Positions 26,385 to 35,147 of a stretch of 58,021 nt of DNA are shown piece after piece. Made by a program: the position numbers and the translations under genes. Within the stretch, counting starts at the first letter, position 1. Each line of letters begins with the position of its first letter. The notes beneath the pieces are model-generated. The model was given only the letters and a program-made list of their open reading frames with translations, was not told the DNA's origin and ran no database searches. The DNA comes from an uncultured Candidatus Poseidoniales archaeon. Its GTDB lineage: Archaea > Thermoplasmatota > Poseidoniia > Poseidoniales > Thalassarchaeaceae. Location: NCBI GenBank assembly GCA_902593945.1, contig CACJKA010000007.1:1-58021 (forward strand). Reading direction: 5' to 3'.

Positions 26385-28559
26385 TTAGGATTTTTTCATC
26401 AACCCATGATCTTCAATACTACATCCACCTGGAGGAAGTGAGGCTAGTACATCATCCTGAATTAGGCCAGTAGCCTTAGCTATTTTATTCGCTATAGATT
26501 CCTTTTTTTCTCTTCCAGGCATTATTTTAATCCATCTTTCAAATATTTCTGATATTGTTTCGACAGTTCCACAAACTGGTAGAGGTACACCATTAATTAC
26601 TCCAATCCCCATTCCTATTTGTAAATGTAAATCTCTGTGCCATGTTCTTTGCCCCCTAACTACGAAACTTCCTCTTCCAAGAGACTCTCCACTTTCGGTT
26701 TGTTTTGATACTTGACTTGGCCGTACATGAAAAGCTGTTGCCGCAGCTCCTCCACTACCCCATGCTCTAGACCAGCAAACTGCAATCTGAGCAGCTTGAG
26801 CAAGTATATTTTCATCTAACTCTCTAGCATCTTCTATACCTTCACCTAGATTTTGAACAATTTGCATTGATTTAATTCCATTTTGTAATTCCGACACCTT
26901 ACTCATTATTGTAAAACCGTCTTTTAATTTTAATGAGCAGGATGGAGCGCCGTGCAAATCCGCATGGACATACAAATCATTGGAATTAAGATGCTTCCTG
27001 ACTATCGTGTCATTTCCTTTCGCATCTCTTCCTCCAACAATAATATGGCCTCCATCAAGAATTGCCCATCTGTATTTCTCAAACCAGAATTTCTTACTTC
27101 TCTGAATGCCTCTTACTCTTCCAGCTGCAACATCTTTTTTCCTTCTCTTTTCTTGTTTTAATTTTGTGCTCTCTGTATCTTCTAGTGCCTTTTTCGCTCC
27201 TTTTGATTTATCTTTTAGGGTCCTTGCATCTTGGAAATATCTTTGTGCGTTTTGATGTACAGTTTTATCAGCATATAGAGTAACACTTGCACCAGGTTCG
27301 CCCTCCTCATCTGGAAGAAATGCAACAAAAGTTCTTTTTTTCGGGTCTAACCTATCAATCCATTGTATTTCTCTGACTTTTTCTGATACTTCTTGCCAAG
27401 TAAATTTGGAAATAGCATCATTGAATTGCTTCATTATAGTTTCCAGATGAGGCCAATTATCTTGCATTGCTTTGCCTAATTCTTGATTTATTGCGGCTTG
27501 AGATAGAAAGCGTTCAATAGCATTCCTTTGTTGATCCGCCCTTCTCTCTAATTTTGCTTTCTTTTCACCATCATCCTGTCCGATTTTTACTAACTTTTCT
27601 TCCTCTCTTCTGATAAACGCAGAAGCATCATGAGAACCAAAAGCAGCGTCATATCCTGAGCATAAAGTAGGAATATCTATCGATAATTCTTTATCCAAAT
27701 ACCTCAAATCTATAGGCGCAATCTCCTTTATTTCTCCTGACAATTCATCTTTTTCCTTTGAATCAGTAGTTTTATTCCATTTTTCCACCATTTCTTTATT
27801 CTCAAACCACATTCTACTAGAATTATTATTAGCTAATTCTTCTAGAAGATTAATGATTGCAGTATCTAGAATCTCTCTCTGTTCATCATTCAGGTCCTTC
27901 GCTTTGAGGTTCTCTTCTAAATCAGCTGAAGCACATATTGCACTACCATAGATTCTGCCCAAGTTCCCTCTTGCTGCCAATGTTCTAATCAAATCATCAT
28001 CACTTTCATCAAGTAATTTGTCTAATTTTTCTCGATTAATTTCTCTTGGATCAACTGCAGCAGGTGGAGGGATATATTTGACACCTCTTTTTAGAGATCT
28101 ACTAGCATATTTTGCATGAGTCAATGGTTGAATTATTATTCCTTCCTCATCTAAAAGTAGTACGTTTCCATCTCGAAATAATTCTATAATAAGTTTCAAT
28201 TTTCCACTTCCATGCTCAAAAGTCATTGAAACAATTCGATCGAATCCTAGCTGTTCAACATCTATTAGTCTGGAGTTATTCAGGTGTTTTCTTAGCACCA
28301 TTGCAAATTGAGATGGCTGTGAAGGCATAGGCCTATCCCGTTGTGAAAGATATAATCTTCTTCCACTTACAATAACTAAATCAGATGATGGCGAACCTTT
28401 AGGATTGAGACGTATTACAACCTGTTCATAGTGTGGTTGGTATGCTTTACGTGCTCTAGCGCCAATCATTGATGAAAGCTCACGAACAATTCGTGCCACG
28501 TCAAATGAAGAAGCCTGTTCACGCATGTCTCTCACTGTTCCGTAAGCACCATCCTTCAT
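26385..28559 (-). CDS. rqcH: Rqc2/RqcH homologue (NFACT protein) of ribosome quality control
   Basis: Rqc2-type proteins bind large ribosomal subunits with stalled nascent chains and recruit tRNA-Ala for tail addition. The 724-residue protein has an NFACT-N domain (SSFDVARIVRELSSMIGARA near the start), helix-hairpin and coiled-coil regions in the middle (about 320-480, charged), and the NFACT-R domain from about 515 with RWAILDGGHIIVGGRDA and NDLYVHADLHGAPS. The C-terminal HVRPSQVSKQ and GMGIGVINGVP segments are also typical. The start could instead be ATG 28526. The alpha/beta hydrolase gene is just upstream on the same strand. Confidence 0.9.
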   Translation of the reverse strand: MKDGAYGTVRDMREQASSFDVARIVRELSSMIGARARKAYQPHYEQVVIRLNPKGSPSSDLVIVSGRRLYLSQRDRPMPSQPSQFAMVLRKHLNNSRLIDVEQLGFDRIVSMTFEHGSGKLKLIIELFRDGNVLLLDEEGIIIQPLTHAKYASRSLKRGVKYIPPPAAVDPREINREKLDKLLDESDDDLIRTLAARGNLGRIYGSAICASADLEENLKAKDLNDEQREILDTAIINLLEELANNNSSRMWFENKEMVEKWNKTTDSKEKDELSGEIKEIAPIDLRYLDKELSIDIPTLCSGYDAAFGSHDASAFIRREEEKLVKIGQDDGEKKAKLERRADQQRNAIERFLSQAAINQELGKAMQDNWPHLETIMKQFNDAISKFTWQEVSEKVREIQWIDRLDPKKRTFVAFLPDEEGEPGASVTLYADKTVHQNAQRYFQDARTLKDKSKGAKKALEDTESTKLKQEKRRKKDVAAGRVRGIQRSKKFWFEKYRWAILDGGHIIVGGRDAKGNDTIVRKHLNSNDLYVHADLHGAPSCSLKLKDGFTIMSKVSELQNGIKSMQIVQNLGEGIEDARELDENILAQAAQIAVCWSRAWGSGGAAATAFHVRPSQVSKQTESGESLGRGSFVVRGQRTWHRDLHLQIGMGIGVINGVPLPVCGTVETISEIFERWIKIMPGREKKESIANKIAKATGLIQDDVLASLPPGGCSIEDHGLMKKS

Positions 28560-28576
28560 CAGCCAATCGCTTTAGT

Positions 28577-29446
28577 TTATTCATTCGATTCTATGTCTGA
28601 GTAGAAAGATTCGATTTCATTGAGCGCTTCTGCTTGATGTGCATATTGATTTGATGGTATTGAAATCACACTCATATTTGTTACCTTTCTAGATATAAAT
28701 TCAACATCCTTCATTCCATGCAGTTTATCAGACTCAGCAGTTAGAATAGCACATGGAATTTCTATGTTTGACAAATCTTCTGGTAATGAATATCCCATTA
28801 GATATCTAGCCGAATATCTAATTCTTTCATAGTTCTGAGAAAGTAGTGTTCTCCGATATCGGATCTTCTGTCCTTCTTCTTCAACCTTCCTTTCGACTGC
28901 CCATATTGCAATTTTAATAAGCCATTTTAATGTAAATTTAGGTAATGGTAATTTGATTAAAATTTTTGCCCATAAGGGAAATCGAAATTTTTGATTTGGC
29001 GCTAGAAAAATCGAACTCTTACCCGAAATTTTCTTTTCTTGTAATCCATGAATAATAATGGTGGAAGCTAAAGATGATGAAAACAAATGGAAGTTATCAT
29101 CTAATTCGTTCTCCCTTTGTAACTTTTCGATTATTTTCTCTATATCTTCTATGTATTCACTAATAATGAAATCTTTTTGTTTCATCTTATTATCAAATAT
29201 AGCACTAGCTTTTTCACGAGTTTCAATATAGATAATTTTCCTTCCTTGAACCCATTCCGATACTAAAGGCCTCCAACCTTCGAAAACTGAACCCCATCCT
29301 GGTACCATCAATATTGGAATCTTTGAGGATTGATTGGCAGGTTCCCAAATAAAAACTCTCAAAGAAAGGTCATCAGAAACTCTGATGATTCTTTCCTCTC
29401 CTATTGAATTTGGAAGTTCTGGAACGCCTTGCCAATGGTTATTCAT
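28577..29446 (-). CDS. Alpha/beta hydrolase fold protein
   Basis: The 289-residue protein has the fold's early strand and oxyanion region (IPILMVPGWGSVFEGWRPLV), a nucleophile-elbow position (HLFSSSLASTII), a lid region (about 150-210), then acid and His sites (AILTAESDKLHG and NQYAHQAEAL). The usual G-x-S-x-G around the Ser is replaced by S-S-S-L-A, so activity is uncertain. Substrate unknown. The gene is 17 bases upstream of rqcH and 18 bases downstream of the next membrane protein gene, so a common transcript is likely. Confidence 0.7.
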   Translation of the reverse strand: MNNHWQGVPELPNSIGEERIIRVSDDLSLRVFIWEPANQSSKIPILMVPGWGSVFEGWRPLVSEWVQGRKIIYIETREKASAIFDNKMKQKDFIISEYIEDIEKIIEKLQRENELDDNFHLFSSSLASTIIIHGLQEKKISGKSSIFLAPNQKFRFPLWAKILIKLPLPKFTLKWLIKIAIWAVERKVEEEGQKIRYRRTLLSQNYERIRYSARYLMGYSLPEDLSNIEIPCAILTAESDKLHGMKDVEFISRKVTNMSVISIPSNQYAHQAEALNEIESFYSDIESNE

Positions 29447-29464
29447 TCAAACACCTTTTGAAAT

Positions 29465-30448
29465 TCAACGAGACCTTCTCCCACCGCCTGAGCGACGACC
29501 ACCGCCGCCACTTGAGCGACGACTACCGCCGCCACTTGAGCGACGACTACTAGATATCCTTCTTGACGATGTGCTTCTAGTTATTCTCCGACTCCTTCTA
29601 CGATGGAACCAAGGTCGTCTGTGCCAAGGTGATCCATAATATGAACCTCCAAATATCGCCCCTCCTCCATGATAGTGGTGGTGGATTTCCGCACCTCCAC
29701 TTGAGTCATGGTATTGTTTGTTATTTCCCTCAAAATACATGACGAATAATAGGCCTAATATTAGTGGCAGTAAACAACAAAATGCTAGAAATATTAAAAA
29801 TTGTCCTGTATCATTAGGTTCTTCAAGAGTACTAGTGGCTTCATCATCAAGTTTGTACCAAACCTCTACGCTAGAATTCACTGGCAGCGTTTCATTTTCA
29901 ACTATCTCTAAACAATAGTCATCCCAATTCCCCAAAAAATAGTCGTAGTATTCATCAAAATAAGTCACTCCATTTAATGAGTAATTATAGTAAATATCTG
30001 CCCCACAATCATAAGAATATGTGTAAATACAATCATAGTATTCATCATAATATTCATCATACAAGCAATCTTCGTGTTCTACTGGATATTCCCACCACTC
30101 GGTGCCTTCTAGGACAATTCCATCGGTAGTCCCCCATTCTTCGTCAACACTAGGAGTTAAAGCAGCGCCAATTATCATAATGATGAATCCCAATGCGACA
30201 ATAATAGTTAGGAATAAATATCCTGGATCATCGGTCATCCAGTCGAAAGCCCCCTTATTTGCTTGAACTGTCGGAGATGCAGGAGGAGGATTTTGCTCCA
30301 TTTTGCTCATATTAAATTCGTGTTGCGCTTGTGCCATTTCTTCTTCTCTTTTGATTCGCATCATTTCTGTATGGTCCATCATTTCTTCAATGGTCTCTTT
30401 TGAGGATTCTTTTTCTTGCGTTTTACCCCACCATTTGTCTTCACTCAT
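29465..30448 (-). CDS. Membrane protein with Arg/Ser/Gly-rich C-terminal tail
   Basis: This 327-residue protein has a charged cytoplasmic N-terminus (about 1-75), a hydrophobic helix (about 77-97), an acidic, Tyr-rich loop with several Cys (about 110-200) and a second helix (about 210-235). A His/Gly segment follows, and then a tail of about 55 residues made almost only of Arg, Ser and Gly. No family recognised. The tail resembles RGG/RS segments that bind nucleic acids or membranes. Part of it comes from a 24-base tandem repeat. It sits in the minus-strand run between the Nudix-MBL and hydrolase genes. Confidence 0.65.
   Translation of the reverse strand: MSEDKWWGKTQEKESSKETIEEMMDHTEMMRIKREEEMAQAQHEFNMSKMEQNPPPASPTVQANKGAFDWMTDDPGYLFLTIIVALGFIIMIIGAALTPSVDEEWGTTDGIVLEGTEWWEYPVEHEDCLYDEYYDEYYDCIYTYSYDCGADIYYNYSLNGVTYFDEYYDYFLGNWDDYCLEIVENETLPVNSSVEVWYKLDDEATSTLEEPNDTGQFLIFLAFCCLLPLILGLLFVMYFEGNNKQYHDSSGGAEIHHHYHGGGAIFGGSYYGSPWHRRPWFHRRRSRRITRSTSSRRISSSRRSSGGGSRRSSGGGGRRSGGGRRSR
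29490..29553 (-). repeat. 24-base tandem repeat in the Arg/Ser/Gly tail
   Basis: GAGCGACGAC recurs at 29490-29499, 29514-29523 and 29538-29547, i.e. a 24-base period; the spacers are similar (CACCGCCGCCACTT or TACCGCCGCCACTT). Each copy encodes Arg-Arg-Ser-Ser-Gly-Gly-Gly-Ser or similar. The repeat is in frame, so copy-number changes would lengthen the tail without a frameshift. Confidence 0.85.
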
Positions 30449-30513
30449 GATTACACCTACATATATTGCTGGCAGTAATAACTATTCATATTATCTGCGA
30501 CTTTAACTAATAA

Positions 30514-32058
30514 TCATTCATTAAATGAATATTTGCCATTATTAAAATATATATCTCCTGATTTTATATGTCCTTTAAGATGAGATAATGTTTGATCAAT
30601 CATTAGTCTAGGATGAGCTTGCGGAGAGTCTTCATATGATTTCTTAGCAATTGATTCTAAGTCTGTAAGATTATTCTTTACCGCCTCAAGTACCAATTTA
30701 TGCCTATTACTCCTATGCCTAATATATCGCTCTAGTAATTTTTCAGGATTGGCTGAGAAAGGACCGTGTCCAGGGAATAAGAGTGGGGGACAAATATGCT
30801 TAATTCTTCTTAATCCTTCAATATATTCGTTCATATCTCCGTCATTCGAGGGGACAAGAATTGTGCCTATGACGGTTACATTATCTCCACTGATAATACC
30901 TGCATCTCCTACCAAACAGATGTGTCCCGGACAGTGTCCTGGTGTCTCAATCACATTCCAACATACAGACGAATTATCTCCATTGAGTATGAATGAATCA
31001 TTCTCTTTCAATAATTTTTTATTTTCCAATCTTACAATTGTATCTAATGTTTCTTTACTAGCCCATATAGGAGCTTTATACAATTTACTAATTTCTTCTA
31101 AGTTGCCAATATGATCCTGGTGTTTATGAGTAAAAATTGTAGCTTTTATTTTACTTCCAGTTGAAATTATTTCATTTATTTTTTTAGATAGTATTTCTAA
31201 AGCCTCTTGACTTTTTGCTGCTGGATCTATGATTACTCTTTCTCCACCCGCCACCCCTAGTACGTAGCAATTTGTATGAGTTGCCGGAGGAAGTGTTTGA
31301 GTTGGTAATGGTATGCATTCAACACCGGGTGCAAACTCCAAGATATGATATCCTTCAGAAGGCTTTTTTGATAGTTCATCAAAAGCAGATATCAAGTCTC
31401 CATTTTCTTTTATCGCTTGACAAATATCTCTAACTAAGGTTACTTGTGGTGGCGGTAGTCTCACTTCATGATTTAGCCATGAATGAAGAAGAATCTCTGG
31501 ATTCCACCATTTATATTCATCAAATTCAGAAAGGCCTTTTGGAAATCTCGGCTCAATTTTTGAGCCACCTATGGAAAGATGATGGAATGTATTTCTAAAT
31601 CTAATAGGGGCAAATGGAGGCATTGTTCTAACAGCAATAATTTGTGGATTAAAATTATCAATATTCAATACTCCCTGTTTGACAAAATTCCCCCATTCCT
31701 CTTTATTTTTACAAATCTTTTCTTGTATTTCTTCATCAACTAATTCCAGAGATCCTTTTCCATCAGGGGAAAATCCTATTTCTTCAACAAGTTCTCTTAG
31801 CAAGGTAATACTTGTTACTGGATTATGAGTGTTTGATAACCAGTCAGGATTTTCCTCTGAGAGTCTTCTATCTGTACGACTCACTCCTCCTCCCGGAAAT
31901 GCCCAGAAGTCAGGAAATGCAGGAACTTCAGATACTCTATGGCATAATAATATCTCACCTATATTTCCATTCATCCTACTTACTATAAGTGAGGCCGAGG
32001 GCCTAGGAGTTGCAACATTAGCCGCAGGTAATTCCACACCCTCCGGCAATTCATCCAT
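30514..32058 (-). CDS. Fused Nudix hydrolase and metallo-beta-lactamase-fold (LACTB2-like) protein
   Basis: The 514-residue protein joins two hydrolase folds. Residues about 15-200 are a Nudix domain: AFPGGGVSRTD starts the box, and LLRELVEEIGF ends it after a long insert (about 25 residues) between the Gly and the REXXEE part. Residues about 215-430 are an MBL-fold domain with TIFTHKHQDHIGN (HxHxDH), ETPGHCPGHICL and LFPGHGP metal-ligand positions. A C-terminal helical extension (about 430-500) follows, as in LACTB2-type ribonuclease/hydrolase proteins. A fused protein might act first on a nucleotide-linked substrate and then on a thioester or RNA; that is speculation. Both domains are clear. 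Confidence 0.85.
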   Translation of the reverse strand: MDELPEGVELPAANVATPRPSASLIVSRMNGNIGEILLCHRVSEVPAFPDFWAFPGGGVSRTDRRLSEENPDWLSNTHNPVTSITLLRELVEEIGFSPDGKGSLELVDEEIQEKICKNKEEWGNFVKQGVLNIDNFNPQIIAVRTMPPFAPIRFRNTFHHLSIGGSKIEPRFPKGLSEFDEYKWWNPEILLHSWLNHEVRLPPPQVTLVRDICQAIKENGDLISAFDELSKKPSEGYHILEFAPGVECIPLPTQTLPPATHTNCYVLGVAGGERVIIDPAAKSQEALEILSKKINEIISTGSKIKATIFTHKHQDHIGNLEEISKLYKAPIWASKETLDTIVRLENKKLLKENDSFILNGDNSSVCWNVIETPGHCPGHICLVGDAGIISGDNVTVIGTILVPSNDGDMNEYIEGLRRIKHICPPLLFPGHGPFSANPEKLLERYIRHRSNRHKLVLEAVKNNLTDLESIAKKSYEDSPQAHPRLMIDQTLSHLKGHIKSGDIYFNNGKYSFNE

Positions 32059-32131
32059 GCTGCCTCGAGGCGGTTAATGATTTCAAACCAGCCTGTCGAA
32101 TGACTCAAGTCTATCAGGTTAATCGACAGTC

Positions 32132-32980
32132 ATGACCGAATACGTGCCGATTAGTCATAGAGATAATGAAAACGGCACAAAACTCTTCGAAATATTAATG
32201 CCAAGGTTCGGCCTTGGTGTTTGGCAAATGGATAAGAATGAATGTAAATCCTCTATACTTCATGCATTAGAAAATGGTTACCGGCTAATTGATACAGCCA
32301 CAGCATATGGTAATGAGAATGCAGTTGGCGAAGCAATCAAAATTTCAAAAATACCCAGGGATGAAATTTTCGTAGTAACCAAATTAAGGCGAGTTCATGC
32401 AACAGGTTTTGATGAAACCATATCTCAATGCCGAGAAAGTTTACAGCGACTTAATCTCGATTATGTCGATTTATATTTAGTGCATGCCCCTCCAGAAGAT
32501 ATTTCAGTTCGTGGAGATGTTTGGGGCGCCATGGAAGAATGTTTAAGATTAGGATTAACAAGATCGATAGGTGTCTCAAATTACGGTATTAATCATCTTG
32601 AGTCTATGAGAGAATATGCGACTATTTTGCCCTCTGTCAATCAGATTGAAGTACATCCTTGGTTACAGAGAGCAGAATTAAGAAAAGCCAATGAGGGCAT
32701 TGGAGCTGTTACTATGGGTTATTCACCTCTCGCCAGAGGTCATAAAGTCAATGACCCATCATTAGTCTCAATTGCTCAATCAATTGGCTGTACTCCTGCT
32801 CAAGCCGCAATAAAGTGGGTTTATGATACTGGTTGCATTACAATACCAAAGTCAAGTAACCCTAATCGTATAATTGAAAATAAGGAGTCATTAAATATTG
32901 ATATCTCTGATTTTACTGATTCCTTTTCTTCGCTTGAAGAATCATACATCTCAGGATGGAATCCTACAATTGAACCATGA
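32132..32980 (+). CDS. Aldo/keto reductase
   Basis: A NADPH-dependent (beta/alpha)8 reductase of 282 residues. The catalytic tetrad positions are visible: Asp and Tyr in LIDTATAYGNE (near residues 53-59), Lys in VVTKLRR (near 85) and His in YLVHAPP (near 115). A GVSNYG segment (about 150) and a C-terminal IPKSSNPNRI stretch bind the cofactor phosphate. The substrate is likely an aldehyde or ketone; the family is too broad to be specific. Its last bases overlap the next gene by four (ATGA), suggesting translational coupling. Confidence 0.88.
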   Translation: MTEYVPISHRDNENGTKLFEILMPRFGLGVWQMDKNECKSSILHALENGYRLIDTATAYGNENAVGEAIKISKIPRDEIFVVTKLRRVHATGFDETISQCRESLQRLNLDYVDLYLVHAPPEDISVRGDVWGAMEECLRLGLTRSIGVSNYGINHLESMREYATILPSVNQIEVHPWLQRAELRKANEGIGAVTMGYSPLARGHKVNDPSLVSIAQSIGCTPAQAAIKWVYDTGCITIPKSSNPNRIIENKESLNIDISDFTDSFSSLEESYISGWNPTIEP

Positions 32981-33168
32981 GTGATAATATGAAAGAACCA
33001 GAGACTATTGAAGAAGAGTTAGAAATTATTGCTGCAGCATTGGATGCAGGAATAGATCCCTTCCCTCCTAGAAAAGAACCTAAACCACGAGGAAAAATAG
33101 CTCTAGGTTGGTTCATGATAATTATTATGATTACTTGGGTTTCGGATATTCTTTACCGTTCATTATAG
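32977..33168 (+). CDS. Small single-pass membrane protein (63 residues)
   Basis: An acidic N-terminal helix (EEELEIIAAALDAG), a Pro/Arg/Lys-rich linker, and one C-terminal hydrophobic segment (ALGWFMIIIMITWVSDILY) are visible. No family recognised. Its ATG overlaps the aldo/keto reductase stop, and the gene ends three bases before the convergent DoxX-like gene. Similar short single-helix proteins of unknown role are common downstream of enzymes in this lineage (inference). Confidence 0.6.
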   Translation: MSDNMKEPETIEEELEIIAAALDAGIDPFPPRKEPKPRGKIALGWFMIIIMITWVSDILYRSL

Positions 33169-33171
33169 TAT

Positions 33172-33543
33172 TTAGCCGAAATAAAATACTAAGAAGCACA
33201 TTACTAGCATTATTGATGCAGGTGCGGCTCTACTCAAGGGGTCATCTCTTGTTTTTAGATGGCATATCAATGCTCCAACCATCAGAATACCCATTCCCAT
33301 TACAGCATATTGTGCTAATTGAGTATACCATATCCCAACAATCAACGCCAATGCCAAGGTCAATTTTGTAGCACCGACTACATAAACGGACCATTTAGGT
33401 AAACCATAAACTGCAAATTCTTCAACAATATTCTTTGCATCACCTGCTCGATAATTTGTATCAAGATTTGGCCTGAATATCCAAACTGCAAATATCACAA
33501 TTGCAATAACAATTTGTAGAGCCATAACTAACGTATCCATCAT
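33172..33543 (-). CDS. DoxX-like family membrane protein
   Basis: The 123-residue protein has four hydrophobic helices, as in the short DoxX-like family: TLVMALQIVIAIVIFAVWI, an EEFAVYGLPKWSVYVVGATKLTLALAL stretch (the conserved region), GMGILMVGALICH, and ASIMLVMCFLVFYF. DoxX-like proteins are small membrane proteins of unclear function, some linked to redox stress. A TTG at 33552 is in frame; ATG 33543 is the simpler start. It is divergent from the M14 carboxypeptidase gene, and a palindrome lies 26 bases upstream of the ATG. Confidence 0.75.
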   Translation of the reverse strand: MMDTLVMALQIVIAIVIFAVWIFRPNLDTNYRAGDAKNIVEEFAVYGLPKWSVYVVGATKLTLALALIVGIWYTQLAQYAVMGMGILMVGALICHLKTRDDPLSRAAPASIMLVMCFLVFYFG

Positions 33544-33568
33544 AATATGCAATTAGTAGTTATATGTA

Positions 33569-33586
33569 TATACTTTTGTAAGTATA
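33569..33586. promoter_or_regulatory. 18-bp palindrome in a divergent promoter region
   Basis: TATACTT-TTGT-AAGTATA is a perfect 7+7 inverted repeat between the DoxX-like and M14 carboxypeptidase genes. Its A+T-rich form could also be a pair of TATA boxes. An operator role is inference. Confidence 0.35.
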
Positions 33587-33662
33587 AATTACTCATGATT
33601 TTTCTATTGATATTCTAAATACAGATGCAAATGATTCTAGGTAGTAACCCCTACAGCAAAGC

Positions 33663-35012
33663 ATGGTACGCTTGTGGGCAGCTGTAGTTTTGACCTCATT
33701 ACTAGTAGCTTCAGCATCTCCAATTGTTACTGCACAGGTAGGGCAACCTGATATTATACAGGAACATTGGTATCACACATACGCTACTCTTACTCTAGAC
33801 CTAAATGAGTGGGCAGATGATTATCCTGAAATCGTAATTTTATTTTCTATAGGGCAAACAGAACTTGGTAGAGAGATTTGGATGTTACAAATTTCAGATT
33901 GGAGCCAAGAAACAAAACCAGATGGTACGGATAAAGAAGTGGCTTATATTGACGGAGGCCACCACGGAAATGAGCACCTAGGCACTGAATTAGCTTTTCT
34001 TACCGCTGAATATTATATTGAAGGGTGGGGCGACGGGGATCAGGAAGTTATTGAAATCTTACAAAATACTGAGTTGCATATCCTCATTATGTTAAATGCT
34101 GATGGAAATGACTTTGATACAAGATGGAATGTAAATCAGGTTGATTTGAATAGAAACTATGATCATTACTGGAATACCTGTGACTCTACACAACCAGGAA
34201 GTAGTGCATTCAGTGAATCAGAGACTCTTGCGAATTCTATTTACATGAACGAAGTGGTTTCTGATGCAGACCTTTACATCACAATGCATACCGGAGTTTG
34301 GATCATGCTTTACCCATGGGGGAAATGGCCAGAACAGCCATCGGATTGGGAGTTATTTCATCATATTCGAGATGAGGTAAATGAGAATATTTCAGAAATA
34401 CCGATTAGAAATGCAAATCAAGGTCTTTATCCTAATTGTGGCACTAGTCGTGATTATGGTTATGGAGTAATGGGTTATCCAACATTTACTTTTGAAACTG
34501 ACGATGAACAATTTTTGTTAGGCACTGTAGAAGCACTTTCAGATAGATTGGACGAGGAATTAGATGTTATGAAATATTTAATCCATAATATTTGGTATTG
34601 GCGCGCAAGGCTAGTAGTTGAAAATTTCCAAATTACAGATAAAAAAATTGTTGCTGATGTTTCTAATCTCGGTCAAGCGAGTACTTCGAATGCTACTTTC
34701 CATTATTCTGATTCAAATGGCGATTTGTTATGGCACTCAGAAACTTTTGGCATTAATGCTACAAATCAATCTGATATTATAGTTGAAATACAGAATCTCA
34801 GCTTAGTAGATGACGGGATATGGACTATCCACTATCAAAAGAGAGTAATTGACTCTTCGACCTGGGTCGAAGAATTAATTGATGAATCAGTGATTAGAAT
34901 AAATTCAGAGGACAAAGGATTTCTTCCGGCGCCATCATTATTTATTTATTTATTATCTATAATTGCAGCAGCAATAACTAGGAAGAATTCCTCAATTGAT
35001 GGATTAACGTAA
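33663..35012 (+). CDS. Exported M14-family zinc carboxypeptidase
   Basis: A secreted peptidase of 449 residues that would trim C-terminal amino acids. After a signal peptide (about 1-25), the M14 zinc ligands are His101 and Glu104 (HHGNEH) and His209 (MHTG). The substrate-binding Arg is in DLNRNYD (near 165) and the catalytic Glu is probably Glu278 (FTFETDDE). A beta-sandwich-like region follows (310-415). The end (FLPAPSLFIYLLSIIAAAITRK) is a hydrophobic segment with basic residues, like a sorting or anchoring signal. It ends three bases before the CCA end of the tRNA-Gln on the other strand. Confidence 0.88.
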   Translation: MVRLWAAVVLTSLLVASASPIVTAQVGQPDIIQEHWYHTYATLTLDLNEWADDYPEIVILFSIGQTELGREIWMLQISDWSQETKPDGTDKEVAYIDGGHHGNEHLGTELAFLTAEYYIEGWGDGDQEVIEILQNTELHILIMLNADGNDFDTRWNVNQVDLNRNYDHYWNTCDSTQPGSSAFSESETLANSIYMNEVVSDADLYITMHTGVWIMLYPWGKWPEQPSDWELFHHIRDEVNENISEIPIRNANQGLYPNCGTSRDYGYGVMGYPTFTFETDDEQFLLGTVEALSDRLDEELDVMKYLIHNIWYWRARLVVENFQITDKKIVADVSNLGQASTSNATFHYSDSNGDLLWHSETFGINATNQSDIIVEIQNLSLVDDGIWTIHYQKRVIDSSTWVEELIDESVIRINSEDKGFLPAPSLFIYLLSIIAAAITRKNSSIDGLT

Positions 35013-35017
35013 ATTGG

Positions 35018-35090
35018 TAGTCCCTCCCGGATTCGAACCAGGGTCATGGGATCCAGAACCCCACATGATGGACCACTACACTAAGGGACT
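35018..35090 (-). tRNA. tRNA-Gln (CTG)
   Basis: The minus-strand cloverleaf folds by eye. Acceptor AGTCCCT (35084-35090) pairs with AGGGACT (35019-35025), the discriminator is A at 35018, and an encoded CCA is at 35015-35017. The T-loop is TTCGAAT with stem CCTGG/CCGGG. The anticodon loop reads TTCTGGA with CTG at 35054-35056. The codon read is CAG. No intron is visible. The tRNA's end lies three bases from the M14 carboxypeptidase stop. Confidence 0.9.
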
Positions 35091-35147
35091 AACAGTAGGC
35101 GGACAAGTACTACGTATTTCAAGAAAACCTTAGTTCAACTAAGATGA

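Noticed and set aside
29490-29553. 24-base tandem repeats as a CRISPR or mobile-element trace
   Set aside because: Contiguous with no unique spacers, in frame, and encoding the Arg/Ser/Gly tail.
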